Source: a virus
DNA: 24,405 nt
Reading direction: 5' to 3' (one strand)
Virus record (IMG/VR): IMGVR_UViG_3300045999_006411
Coordinates: 1-24,405 of that record
Shown: piece after piece, positions 15,900 to 22,030 of the stretch
Layout of the letters: the number at the start of each line of letters is the position of its first letter
Numbering within the stretch: position 1 is the stretch's first letter
The notes under the pieces: model-generated
Databases searched by the model: none
The model's input: the letters and a program-made list of their open reading frames with translations, nothing else
Told to the model about the DNA's origin: nothing
Translations under genes and position numbers: made by a program

Positions 15900-17012
15900 A
15901 TGAGCGCCGATTTTTACGCAATCGAACCAGACGATCGGCGCACGTTCAATGAACTTTGCGACTGGTGGCGGAGGCAATCTCCGGGAACGCCGCAATACGC
16001 TCCGCAGTCCCCGGGGCAGGCCGTCCCGATGATGCTCCTGCAAGCACCGCAGGGATGGACGCAGGGCCGCTATTGCCCGATGGTGGTTGATCCGCTTTAC
16101 CCGTATGCCTACGACGTTTGTCTCATCGGCTATCCGGCCGCGTATCAGACCGGGCTTGTGGAGTCCGGGACGTTCCGCGTTTCGTGGCGTGGGGTGCAGT
16201 CAGAACCTATCGGCTTCAACGCAACCGCGCTGCAGTTTCGGGCCGCTCTACCACCTGGGCTGCGTGACATCTGTAAAGTCACTGGCGGGGCAATTTCGGA
16301 GGTAACTCCAGACGGCCGCGGGCAGACGTTTTACCCGGGCCGCTGGTTCGTTTCGCTTCCGGAGCGGATCCCGGAACTGCAGGCCGTGGCACTCAATCAG
16401 GGCAATTTTGATACGCTCATTCTCCGCGTTTCAGAAAGCCCGCTCGCCGCCGCCAACGACGTTTACCGCTGCTGGGCTCTCACCAATCGCACGACCGCCC
16501 CGCGAATTGCAGTCGGGGCTCTCGCATTAGGCTGGTACACTCAGGGAATCGGGCTGATCGTGGGCGTGGTAGAGCCTCGCATCTACGAGGCATACCGGGG
16601 CGAGCCGATTTATCCGGAGCCGACCACGACAACGCCGGCACCAACGACCACGACCACGAGCACAACGACTGCAGCCCCGACAACGACAACGGCAGGGCCG
16701 ACCACAACCACGACGCCGTCGGGAGTGACAACAACCACGACACCGGCACCGACCACGACCACAACGACAACCACTGGGCCGCCAGTTGTCACAACGACAT
16801 CGACGCCGGAGCCGACCACAACGACGACTGGGGATCCGGGGACGACCACAACGGCCGCACCGACAACGACCACGACTGGCGAGCCAACCACAACAACAAC
16901 CGCCGCGCCAACCACGACAACACAGCAACCGACAACGACAACGCCAGCACTGCCGACCGAAGACCCAAATCCCGGCACCACCACCACCACGACAACAACA
17001 GCACCCCCATAA
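15900..17012 (+). CDS. virion protein with long mucin-like Thr-rich tail
   Basis: Residues 1-238 are a globular domain with no assigned family. Within it, ESGTFRVSWRGVQSEPIGFN at about 88-107 continues into an ATALQFRAAL segment and matches the strand-helix core of the fibre beta-domain. Residues ~239-370 are a low-complexity tail of TTTT/TTTTT blocks separated by AAP, PAP, GEP, GDPG or QQP, and more than half of it is Thr. There are no basic residues in the tail and only a few acidic ones. Such sequence is extended and protease-resistant when glycosylated, as in mucins. The gene lies between the fibre and three glycosyltransferase genes, so a surface-exposed, possibly glycosylated virion protein is inferred. 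GGTGA near 15889 may serve as its RBS. Confidence 0.72.
   Translation: MSADFYAIEPDDRRTFNELCDWWRRQSPGTPQYAPQSPGQAVPMMLLQAPQGWTQGRYCPMVVDPLYPYAYDVCLIGYPAAYQTGLVESGTFRVSWRGVQSEPIGFNATALQFRAALPPGLRDICKVTGGAISEVTPDGRGQTFYPGRWFVSLPERIPELQAVALNQGNFDTLILRVSESPLAAANDVYRCWALTNRTTAPRIAVGALALGWYTQGIGLIVGVVEPRIYEAYRGEPIYPEPTTTTPAPTTTTTSTTTAAPTTTTAGPTTTTTPSGVTTTTTPAPTTTTTTTTGPPVVTTTSTPEPTTTTTGDPGTTTTAAPTTTTTGEPTTTTTAAPTTTTQQPTTTTPALPTEDPNPGTTTTTTTTAPP
16620..17009 (+). repeat. ACN-rich low-complexity tract encoding the Thr repeats
   Basis: About 390 bp consist almost wholly of Thr codons (ACA, ACC, ACG mixed) broken by short CCN/GCN/GGN spacers. Codons vary between blocks even where the protein is identical, so the amino-acid pattern appears to be maintained rather than being a fresh DNA slippage product. 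The tract is a likely site of length variation between relatives by recombination. Confidence 0.9.
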
Positions 17013-17026
17013 TTTCAGGCTAACCC

Positions 17027-17974
17027 ATGAGCAAACCGCGTCTCACAATCGGCATCGCAACGCACAACGATTTCGACGGGCTGTACTTCAGTTTGAACGC
17101 TCTCCGGATGTATGTTCCGGACGTATCAGAGTGTGAACTGATCGTGGTGGATAACGCTCCGGAGTCCCGCGCGGGCAAGCGGGCAGAGGGCCTCATCGCT
17201 CACATCAACGCCGGGCGATCGGCACCGAAACCGGGCGACACAATCGCCGCACATTCCGCCAGGTGGATCCCGTTCGGCGGCATCGAAGGCACCGCCGCAC
17301 CGCGGCAGAAGATTTTCGACGAGGCAGCCGCTGACTGGGTTCTAGTAATGGACTCGCACGTTTTGCTACATCCGATGGCGCTCCCGGCCTTGTTCGACTT
17401 CATTGACCGCAACCCCGCTTCCCGCGATTTGATTTCGGGGCCGATGATGCTCGACAGTCACCGCGGCATTCTGACGCAATTCGACGACATCTGGCGGGAT
17501 GGCATGTGGGGCATCTGGGGACACGACCCACGGGGCGAGCATCCGGATTTCGGCGGTGAGTTTGAGATTCCCGCCATGGGCCTCGGGCTGTTCGCCTGCC
17601 GCCGCGAGGCATGGCTGGGCTTCAATCCGCACTTCAGGGAATTCGGGGGCGAGGAGTTCTACATCCACACCAAATTCCGCCAGGCCGGGGCAACGTGTTT
17701 GTGCCTGCCGATGCTTCGGTGGCAGCACCGTTTCGGGGATCCGGAAGGCGGGCGCAAATCTCCGCTTTCCCTTCACGGCAAAGTCAGAAACTACATCCTC
17801 GGGCATCAGGAACTGGGCATTCCACTTGACCGACTCCGCCGCCATTACGTGGAAGGCATCAACGAAGACACCGGGAAAGCCGAATCAAAGGACGGCCGAC
17901 TCAGCCCGCTCCAATTCGACACCCTCGCCCGTATGGCCGAAACGTATCCGCCTGTCTCCGCCTTCATCAATTGA
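17027..17974 (+). CDS. GT-A glycosyltransferase resembling polypeptide GalNAc-transferases
   Basis: The 315-residue protein begins with a nucleotide-sugar fold strand (RLTIGIATHNDFDGLYFSL), then VLVMDSHVLLH with Asp109-Ser-His111. Downstream come GLGLFACRREAW (185-196), EFGGEEFYIHTKFRQAG (205-221) and RWQHRFGD (231-238, His234). Polypeptide GalNAc-transferases (GT27) use a DSH metal site, a 'GGLF' strand, a WGGEN motif and a later metal-binding His in this same order. The match is by motif order and is not proof of sugar or acceptor. It starts 14 nt after the Thr-rich gene and overlaps or abuts two more transferase-like genes. A related GT2 assignment is the main alternative. Confidence 0.75.
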   Translation: MSKPRLTIGIATHNDFDGLYFSLNALRMYVPDVSECELIVVDNAPESRAGKRAEGLIAHINAGRSAPKPGDTIAAHSARWIPFGGIEGTAAPRQKIFDEAAADWVLVMDSHVLLHPMALPALFDFIDRNPASRDLISGPMMLDSHRGILTQFDDIWRDGMWGIWGHDPRGEHPDFGGEFEIPAMGLGLFACRREAWLGFNPHFREFGGEEFYIHTKFRQAGATCLCLPMLRWQHRFGDPEGGRKSPLSLHGKVRNYILGHQELGIPLDRLRRHYVEGINEDTGKAESKDGRLSPLQFDTLARMAETYPPVSAFIN

Positions 17975-17982
17975 GACCCGCC

Positions 17983-18627
17983 ATGCACGTCTACATCACA
18001 TCTCGCAACCTGCTTTCCGCCGTGGAATTGGCGCTGCAGATCGAAGCGCAAAAAGGCGTTACGGGCATCACCGTCATTGACTGTGCGAGCACATACCAGA
18101 GGCTCTACAAACAATACGCCAGCCTGCCGGCGTGGATGGATATTCACTACGCCAAAAACCTCGGGCCGCGGGCCGCGTGGGCTGCGTTCCAGCCGGTCCC
18201 GCCGTATGTTGTCACTGATGGAGATCTCTCGATTGCCGACTGGCCAGAGGATGGGCTGTTGAGGCTGCGGAACATCGCGGCAGACTATCCCCAACACATC
18301 AAGGTCGGAGCCGCTCTACGCATCGACGACCTGCCGGAAAACGAGATCACAAAACAAGTCATCGCCCACGAATCGCAATTCTGGACGCGACCGCTGGGCA
18401 ACGACCTTTTCGCCGCCGACATAGACACCACACTGGCCGTCTACAACGTGCCGACGTGGGGCGGGTACGGTCCGGCAATCCGTCACGGTGGGCTGCAGGC
18501 GCGGCACTTGCCGTGGTATATCGACCCCGCAAACCCGCCCGCCGATTACCTGCACAATCTCACACAGGACGAGGACATCCCATGCAGTCACTGGACAGCG
18601 AAACTCCGGCAAGCCCTCCCACGGTAA
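17983..18627 (+). CDS. glycosyltransferase-like protein with DGD motif
   Basis: The ATG at 17983 is preferred over the in-frame TTG at 17971, giving 214 residues. The N-terminus (MHVYITSRNLLSAVELALQI) is a GT-A-like first strand and helix, followed by GITVIDCAST. The segment PYVVTDGDLSIADWPED carries Asp79-Gly-Asp81, a DxD-like metal site. NLGPRAAW at 59-66 resembles the conserved strand before the DxD in short phage transferases. At 214 residues it is a minimal catalytic domain. It is the second of three transferase-like genes in a row and probably acts on the same glycan. Donor and acceptor are unknown. Confidence 0.65.
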   Translation: MHVYITSRNLLSAVELALQIEAQKGVTGITVIDCASTYQRLYKQYASLPAWMDIHYAKNLGPRAAWAAFQPVPPYVVTDGDLSIADWPEDGLLRLRNIAADYPQHIKVGAALRIDDLPENEITKQVIAHESQFWTRPLGNDLFAADIDTTLAVYNVPTWGGYGPAIRHGGLQARHLPWYIDPANPPADYLHNLTQDEDIPCSHWTAKLRQALPR

Positions 18628-19382
18628 CGTGGATCACTCCGACGTATTGCCGCCCGCAAACGCTGGCAAATCTCATCGCCTGTTTCCACGCGCAGACTTA
18701 CCCCGCCGACCGCCTGAGGCTGCTGATTTTGGACGACGTGGGGCAGTATCCCAGCCAGCCTTCCGGAGACCGCTGGGAAATCGTGTCGATCCGGAAGCGG
18801 TTCGCGAGCCTCCCCGCGAAATTCAACGCGTTGGCGGGGCTGTGTGACAGCGATATCATTGTGGTGGCGGAGGACGATGATTCGTTTCTGCCGGAACACA
18901 CCACATGCCACGTTCTGGCACTGGACGAAGGCGACTTCAGTAAGCCCAGCCGCGTCCTGTCCGACTATCAATGCCGGATCGGCGAGCACCGCGAGGAGCA
19001 GGCTGCAGGGCGGTTTCACGGATCGGTCGCGTTCTGGCGTTCTCACTGGGAACGAAAGGCCGGATGGCCGCTCTCCCATCAGGCGAATTTCGACCAGCAA
19101 ATGATGACCCACTTTGCCGCGGAATCCATCACCGTGGACCCCTGCCGATTTGGCCCGCCGCAATATGTTTTCCGCTGGCACACCGGGCACTTTCACGGGC
19201 AATCGCAGGCGACTGGACCGGAGGACGCCGAATGGTATTCGCGGTTCTCTCGCAACGCTGAGCCGGTGGAGACGATCGTTCCGAAACTTGACCCCTACAC
19301 AGAGGCGCTCTATGAATCCCTCAAGTATCGGAAACCCGTGGAACCCCATGCCGGGTTGGAGATTCCCGGGGCCAATGGATGA
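18582..19382 (+). CDS. family 2-type glycosyltransferase
   Basis: The start at ATG 18582 has GAGGA 6 nt upstream and overlaps the previous gene by 46 nt. The 266-residue protein has the GT2 N-terminal signature TWITPTYCRPQTLANLIACF, the nucleotide-binding strand LLILDD (47-52) and DIIVVAEDDDSFLP with Glu97-Asp98-Asp99-Asp100 as the metal site. The C-terminal half contains FHGSVAFWRSHW and a His-rich FRWHTGHFHGQSQ stretch near residue 200. It is the third transferase-like gene of the cluster, likely an extending enzyme for a short glycan, by inference from the neighbours. Confidence 0.78.
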   Translation: MQSLDSETPASPPTVTWITPTYCRPQTLANLIACFHAQTYPADRLRLLILDDVGQYPSQPSGDRWEIVSIRKRFASLPAKFNALAGLCDSDIIVVAEDDDSFLPEHTTCHVLALDEGDFSKPSRVLSDYQCRIGEHREEQAAGRFHGSVAFWRSHWERKAGWPLSHQANFDQQMMTHFAAESITVDPCRFGPPQYVFRWHTGHFHGQSQATGPEDAEWYSRFSRNAEPVETIVPKLDPYTEALYESLKYRKPVEPHAGLEIPGANG

Positions 19383-20055
19383 GGCGCGGGCGCCGTTCAA
19401 CCTGCTGGGCAATCGTGGGGCGTTTGACGCTGTGGGCGTCCCCTACGCCTTCGGGGTGTGGTTCGGCGATCAATTGGTGGACATCTGCCGCCGCGTGCTG
19501 CAGACCGTGGGCGGAGTGACGTGGCTCGATAACGACCTGCGAATGCGACTGGAGGCAGCATACGGCGAAGCGAAAGGACGCCAGGTGTGGGCGGACATCA
19601 TGAACTGGCGTTTCTGCCACACCCGCAACACTGGATCACCGCCGACGGCAAACGAGGGATTCTACTGGTGGGGCAGCGGCTACGAACACCCGAATTGGGT
19701 GGGCAATATCTGGACGATTGCCGTGAACGACTTCCGCCCGCCTGGGGCCGTGTTCGCGGCACCTCCAGAGGAACCATATCCCAGCGAGGATGGCAGACCG
19801 TGGATACTGGAAGGCGACGATTTGCGCCGCTGGTCGATGTTCCCAAACACCGCTCCGCGCCGCGTGGCAATAGTGACGCCGAATCCGCCGTGGGAGCGAT
19901 ATGACCTGTATCAGACCTACGACGCCGGCCAAGCCGATTCCCTGCCGGCCGACGTGTACAGGGCTGGCACATTCGTTTTCCCGTCAGTCACGCTCTACGG
20001 ATGCACGGCGGGGATCTTGGGCAACAGGGTGAGACTGGAGCCGGTGCAGGTTTAG
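19312..20055 (+). CDS. unknown protein ending the late gene block
   Basis: The ATG at 19312 (AGAGGCG upstream) gives 247 residues and overlaps the transferase gene by 71 nt. A later start at 19375 (MDEARAPF) would avoid most of the overlap. The protein is rich in Trp, Pro and Gly, with notable segments RLEAAYGEAKGRQVWADIMN, EGFYWWGSGYEHPNWVGNIW and DLYQTYDAGQADSLPADVY. I do not recognise a family. Its coupling to the transferases suggests a role in glycan or virion assembly, but a structural role is equally possible. No signal peptide or membrane segment is evident. Its stop lies 3 bp from the end of the opposing minus-strand gene. Confidence 0.6.
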   Translation: MNPSSIGNPWNPMPGWRFPGPMDEARAPFNLLGNRGAFDAVGVPYAFGVWFGDQLVDICRRVLQTVGGVTWLDNDLRMRLEAAYGEAKGRQVWADIMNWRFCHTRNTGSPPTANEGFYWWGSGYEHPNWVGNIWTIAVNDFRPPGAVFAAPPEEPYPSEDGRPWILEGDDLRRWSMFPNTAPRRVAIVTPNPPWERYDLYQTYDAGQADSLPADVYRAGTFVFPSVTLYGCTAGILGNRVRLEPVQV

Positions 20056-20058
20056 ATT

Positions 20059-20439
20059 TCAGCGAATGTCCAACCGAATCTGTTCTCTTAAAAAATTTGC
20101 AAAAACCCTCGATTCATGTGGGAACCGTCGGGCTGCCGGTGTGGGGCCGCTAAATCGGCGAAGTCCTCGGGCTGCATCTCTTAGGTCAGGAACTGTTGCC
20201 GATTGCTTCCAACAGCGGATGTAAAGCTCAGCAATCTTTGAGCCCCGCTCCGTAGCAAATCCGATCCCTCGCGCCAGGTCTTCAAGAAACTCGCCGCAGT
20301 TGGTCAGGCCCCAACGCGCGGAGGGGAAGCGGTCGATTGCAGCCACTGCCGCATCTACCTCATCCGCCGCACGTTCCAGCATCTCCGGGAGTGCCTCGGG
20401 GTTCTGAAGAATCGCCCTCGTGATCTCAACTGAATCCAT
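20059..20439 (-). CDS. minus-strand hypothetical protein, only opposing gene
   Basis: This 126-residue protein is read from ATG 20439 downwards. The RBS is a perfect GGAGG 8 nt before the ATG, and a sigma70-type promoter (20544-20572) lies upstream, so this is a genuine gene. The N-terminal half is helical and acidic (EITRAILQNPEALPEMLER, then ADEVDAAVAAIDRF). The C-terminal half is basic (DLRDAARGLRRFSG, then AARRFPHESRV). No helix-turn-helix can be named. Its placement opposite the late block and next to a dense operator region suggests a regulator or an immunity/exclusion function, but this is inference. Late transcription running through 20055 would be antisense to it. Confidence 0.75.
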   Translation of the reverse strand: MDSVEITRAILQNPEALPEMLERAADEVDAAVAAIDRFPSARWGLTNCGEFLEDLARGIGFATERGSKIAELYIRCWKQSATVPDLRDAARGLRRFSGPTPAARRFPHESRVFANFLREQIRLDIR

Positions 20440-20490
20440 GATGGCCGCCTCCTGAATTGCGGTTTCCTGAAATGAAAAAGCGAAGGGCAG

Positions 20491-20528
20491 CCGGTCAGGA
20501 TACCGGTTTTCGGGGATCAGCCTATCCC
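20491..20528 (-). other. two short hairpins in the leader of the minus-strand gene
   Basis: Two inverted repeats lie in the ~100-nt untranslated leader: CCGGT/ACCGG (20491-20495 and 20502-20506) and GGGAT/ATCCC (20513-20517 and 20524-20528), each with a 6-nt loop. They have no T run and stand well before the RBS. They could be regulatory or incidental. Confidence 0.3.
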
Positions 20529-20543
20529 ATTCGCGTATCAGGC

Positions 20544-20572
20544 ATCATAAGAGCTAGTTTTTTCGGCGTCAA
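20544..20572 (-). promoter_or_regulatory. sigma70-type promoter for the minus-strand gene
   Basis: Read on the minus strand, TTGACG (20572-20567) and TATGAT (20549-20544) are separated by exactly 17 bp. This is the best consensus promoter in the window. It points away from the plus-strand promoter at 20736-20764, making a divergent pair. Confidence 0.75.
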
Positions 20573-20596
20573 CGCTTTTGCACCAATCCGCCAAGA

Positions 20597-20648
20597 ATGC
20601 CTGTTCAGCTCATTGATGCCAGTTCAATGCCGGTTCAATGCCAGTTCC
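20597..20648 (+). repeat. iteron-like 11-bp repeats (four copies)
   Basis: ATGCCNGTTCM occurs at 20597-20607, then three times in tandem at 20616-20626, 20627-20637 and 20638-20648 with no gap. The 11-bp period is about one helical turn, so a protein could bind all copies on one DNA face. They lie between the divergent promoters. The region is relatively AT-rich compared with the flanking genes, as at an origin or operator array. Confidence 0.8.
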
Positions 20649-20662
20649 CATAGTCACCACAC

Positions 20663-20692
20663 GATTTGTGGCATTGCCACGGGATTTGTGGC
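20663..20692 (+). repeat. GATTTGTGGC direct repeat with internal inverted repeat
   Basis: GATTTGTGGC occurs exactly at 20663-20672 and 20683-20692, a 20-bp period or two helical turns. The first copy also forms GTGGC-att-GCCAC (20668-20680). It sits next to the iteron array and upstream of the operator at 20701, so it is probably part of the same control site. Confidence 0.65.
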
Positions 20693-20700
20693 GGAATAAA

Positions 20701-20721
20701 TTTTCGGAATTCCGCGAAAAT
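20701..20721 (+). promoter_or_regulatory. 21-bp operator-like element, copy 1
   Basis: The sequence has TTTTCG and CGAAAA arms around a GGAATTCC palindrome. An identical 21-bp copy lies at 21331-21351, and both end exactly 14 bp before a TGGACA -35 box. The conserved spacing makes regulator binding the simplest reading. Confidence 0.7.
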
Positions 20722-20735
20722 GGTCTCGATAGGTG

Positions 20736-20764
20736 TGGACATATTGCCGTCTAGGTGCGATACT
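20736..20764 (+). promoter_or_regulatory. sigma70-like promoter 1
   Basis: TGGACA (20736-20741) and GATACT (20759-20764) are separated by 17 bp. It precedes the gene at 20824. Downstream, GCGAGC repeats at 20773 and 20786 (13-bp period), as at promoter 2. Confidence 0.6.
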
Positions 20765-20823
20765 CCTTGCATGCGAGCCAGTGAGGCGAGCGACCGAATC
20801 ACCACTGGGAAGGAATGAAAGCC

Positions 20824-21288
20824 ATGTGCGACCTGACTTACAAAAACCAGCCCTGCCGAATCCTTGGAAATGGCGAAGCTGTTCGCCCCTGCGACTGCTG
20901 CGGAAACACATATCTGGAAAAGGTTGTGTTCATCGAGGTGGAAGGACAGGTTTTGCAGATTGGCCGCGTTTGTGCGAGCAAGGCAATTTACGGCCGTGCG
21001 GACATGGCCGCGAAACTTTGGAAGAAAGCAGAAGAAGCCGCACGCCGTGCGAAGCGTGAACTGAAGGAAGAAACCGAACGAGCCGCTCACAGGATGGTGC
21101 ACGCCCTGCAGGTTGACGGTGACCCGCGAAATCAGGCCCTGTATGTTTACATCAGCACTGGCCGCAAATGCGAGAATCGCCGCCTGTTCCGCAATGGTGA
21201 TTGGTGGGTGGCGGTCGACACCGGCTGTCAGCAGGATGTCGCACGATGGCACGGCATGGGATTTAGCCGCTGGAATCCAGCAGGCTGA
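20824..21288 (+). CDS. small Cys-containing (zinc-binding?) protein
   Basis: The ATG at 20824 is 9 nt after AAGGA (20810-20814). A start at 20815 (three codons longer) is possible but too close to that RBS. The ~154-residue protein has an N-terminal cluster RPCDCCGNTYLEKVVFIEVE followed by LQIGRVCASKA. This is the C..C...C spacing of a small zinc finger of the 'C..CG......v..dg....G..Ca' kind. A charged coiled helix (KLWKKAEEAARRAKRELKEE) and a mixed C-terminal domain with RLFRNGDWWVAV follow. The family is not recognised. It is a single-gene unit with its own promoter and terminator. Confidence 0.75.
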   Translation: MCDLTYKNQPCRILGNGEAVRPCDCCGNTYLEKVVFIEVEGQVLQIGRVCASKAIYGRADMAAKLWKKAEEAARRAKRELKEETERAAHRMVHALQVDGDPRNQALYVYISTGRKCENRRLFRNGDWWVAVDTGCQQDVARWHGMGFSRWNPAG

Positions 21289-21303
21289 AACAAAAGGGGA
21301 AAC

Positions 21304-21335
21304 TCCCGGAGCCTGACTCGCTCCGGGAATTTTTC
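21304..21335 (+). terminator. rho-independent terminator
   Basis: A perfect 9-bp stem, TCCCGGAGC (21304-21312) with GCTCCGGGA (21320-21328), has a 7-nt loop and is followed by ATTTTTC. The T run overlaps the start of the second operator copy. Confidence 0.9.
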
Positions 21336-21351
21336 GGAATTCCGCGAAAAT
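21331..21351 (+). promoter_or_regulatory. 21-bp operator-like element, copy 2
   Basis: This is identical over 21 bp to 20701-20721 and again sits 14 bp upstream of a TGGACA box. Its first bases double as the T tract of the preceding terminator. Confidence 0.7.
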
Positions 21352-21365
21352 CTTCCGGAGTACTC

Positions 21366-21394
21366 TGGACAAATCGAAGTCCAGAGACGATACT
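21366..21394 (+). promoter_or_regulatory. sigma70-like promoter 2
   Basis: TGGACA (21366-21371), 17 bp, GATACT (21389-21394). A perfect inverted repeat CTCTGGAC/GTCCAGAG (21364-21371 and 21380-21387) overlaps the -35 and spacer and could be a repressor site. CGCGAGCGA is repeated at 21403-21411 and 21416-21424. Confidence 0.6.
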
Positions 21395-21448
21395 CCTTCT
21401 ACCGCGAGCGACTGACGCGAGCGAAGACAGCGAAACAACGAACAAAGA

Positions 21449-21691
21449 ATGACGACAATGACAACAGCAACCGCAGCACCAGCCGTTTGTGACCGCCGCA
21501 AAAACATTCTTGTACAGGGTTCAGTTGTGCGATATGACGCCTTTGTTATGTGTTATCGTGCTGTGGTCTTGGAAGTACACCCAGAGGAACTGGCAAGCGA
21601 GGGCTGCGGTCACTATGTGACAATTGCTTTGGTGAAAATGAATCGAATTCAGAAGGTTTCATCGCGAAATCTTGACTTGGTCAAATGGTAA
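21449..21691 (+). CDS. small hypothetical protein
   Basis: This 80-residue protein starts at ATG 21449 or, three codons later, 21458. It has a disordered Thr/Ala start and then a beta-rich segment (NILVQGSVVRYDAFVMCYRA, then VVLEVHP and HYVTIALVKMNRIQKVSS). The pattern resembles a small beta-barrel, perhaps SH3-like, but no family is assigned. There is no good Shine-Dalgarno sequence. It stands alone between promoter 2 and a terminator. Confidence 0.65.
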   Translation: MTTMTTATAAPAVCDRRKNILVQGSVVRYDAFVMCYRAVVLEVHPEELASEGCGHYVTIALVKMNRIQKVSSRNLDLVKW

Positions 21692-21706
21692 TCCAGCCCG
21701 CCAAAC

Positions 21707-21737
21707 ACCCCGGGGAGACCGGCCCCGGGTTATTTTT
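21707..21737 (+). terminator. rho-independent terminator
   Basis: ACCCCGGGG (21707-21715) pairs with CCCCGGGT (21723-21730), leaving one bulged C. It is followed by TATTTTTC. Confidence 0.8.
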
Positions 21738-21766
21738 CAACACCACAATTTTTTGGAGTCCATCCA

Positions 21767-21991
21767 ATGCCCCAATGCCGAACATGCGCCACCGAATTCC
21801 CCGCCACCGCCGCCGGCCGCGGCCGCCCCGTGGCTTACTGCTCCGACGAATGCCGGCTGCAGGCTGGGCGAGTCCGGAAGCGCGGCAAGAAATCCGCGAT
21901 CGACGCCCGACTGGAAGCCGTTATGCAGCGCATCGACGAACTGGAACGCCGGATTAATTTTCTGGCCATTCCGGAAAATTCGCCGGAATAG
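21767..21991 (+). CDS. small zinc-knuckle protein with coiled-coil end
   Basis: This 74-residue protein starts at ATG 21767 after GGAG (21755-21758). Cys4-x2-Cys7 and Cys25-x3-Cys29 (CRTC, then YCSDEC) form a zinc site of the 'C..C...f......gr..yCs..C' type seen in short bacterial and phage DNA-binding proteins. A basic linker (RVRKRGKK) and a helix with heptad-like spacing (RLEAVMQRIDELERRINFLA) suggest dimerisation. The last codons overlap an inverted repeat at 21968-21989 upstream of promoter 3. No clear promoter lies directly before it. Confidence 0.75.
   Translation: MPQCRTCATEFPATAAGRGRPVAYCSDECRLQAGRVRKRGKKSAIDARLEAVMQRIDELERRINFLAIPENSPE
21968..21989 (+). promoter_or_regulatory. inverted repeat upstream of promoter 3
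   Basis: ATTCCGG (21968-21974) and CCGGAAT (21983-21989) form a perfect inverted repeat with an 8-bp spacer, ending 5 bp before the -35. It lies inside the 3' end of the preceding gene. It shares TTCNGGAAT-like content with the 21-bp operator but is not the same element. Confidence 0.5.
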
Positions 21992-21994
21992 GTG

Positions 21995-22023
21995 TGGACA
22001 ACAATTTGGCCAGTCGATACTAT
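21995..22023 (+). promoter_or_regulatory. sigma70-like promoter 3
   Basis: TGGACA (21995-22000), 17 bp, TACTAT (22018-22023). GGTGTGGACA is identical to promoter 1. The TGTGGACAA string is also one base from a DnaA box (TGTGGATAA), so a replication-protein contact is an alternative reading. Confidence 0.55.
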
Positions 22024-22030
22024 CCTCACA

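Noticed and set aside
16610-16990. Minus-strand frame encoding Val/Gly repeats opposite the Thr tract
   Set aside because: It is the antisense of the ACN-rich repeat. Valine runs follow directly from reversed Thr codons.
16620-17009. CRISPR array or satellite DNA
   Set aside because: The units are irregular in length, contain no unique spacers and stay in one protein-coding frame.
20457-20699. 80-codon plus-strand frame across the control region
   Set aside because: It runs through the iterons, the minus-strand promoter and the hairpins, has no RBS and encodes no coherent protein pattern.
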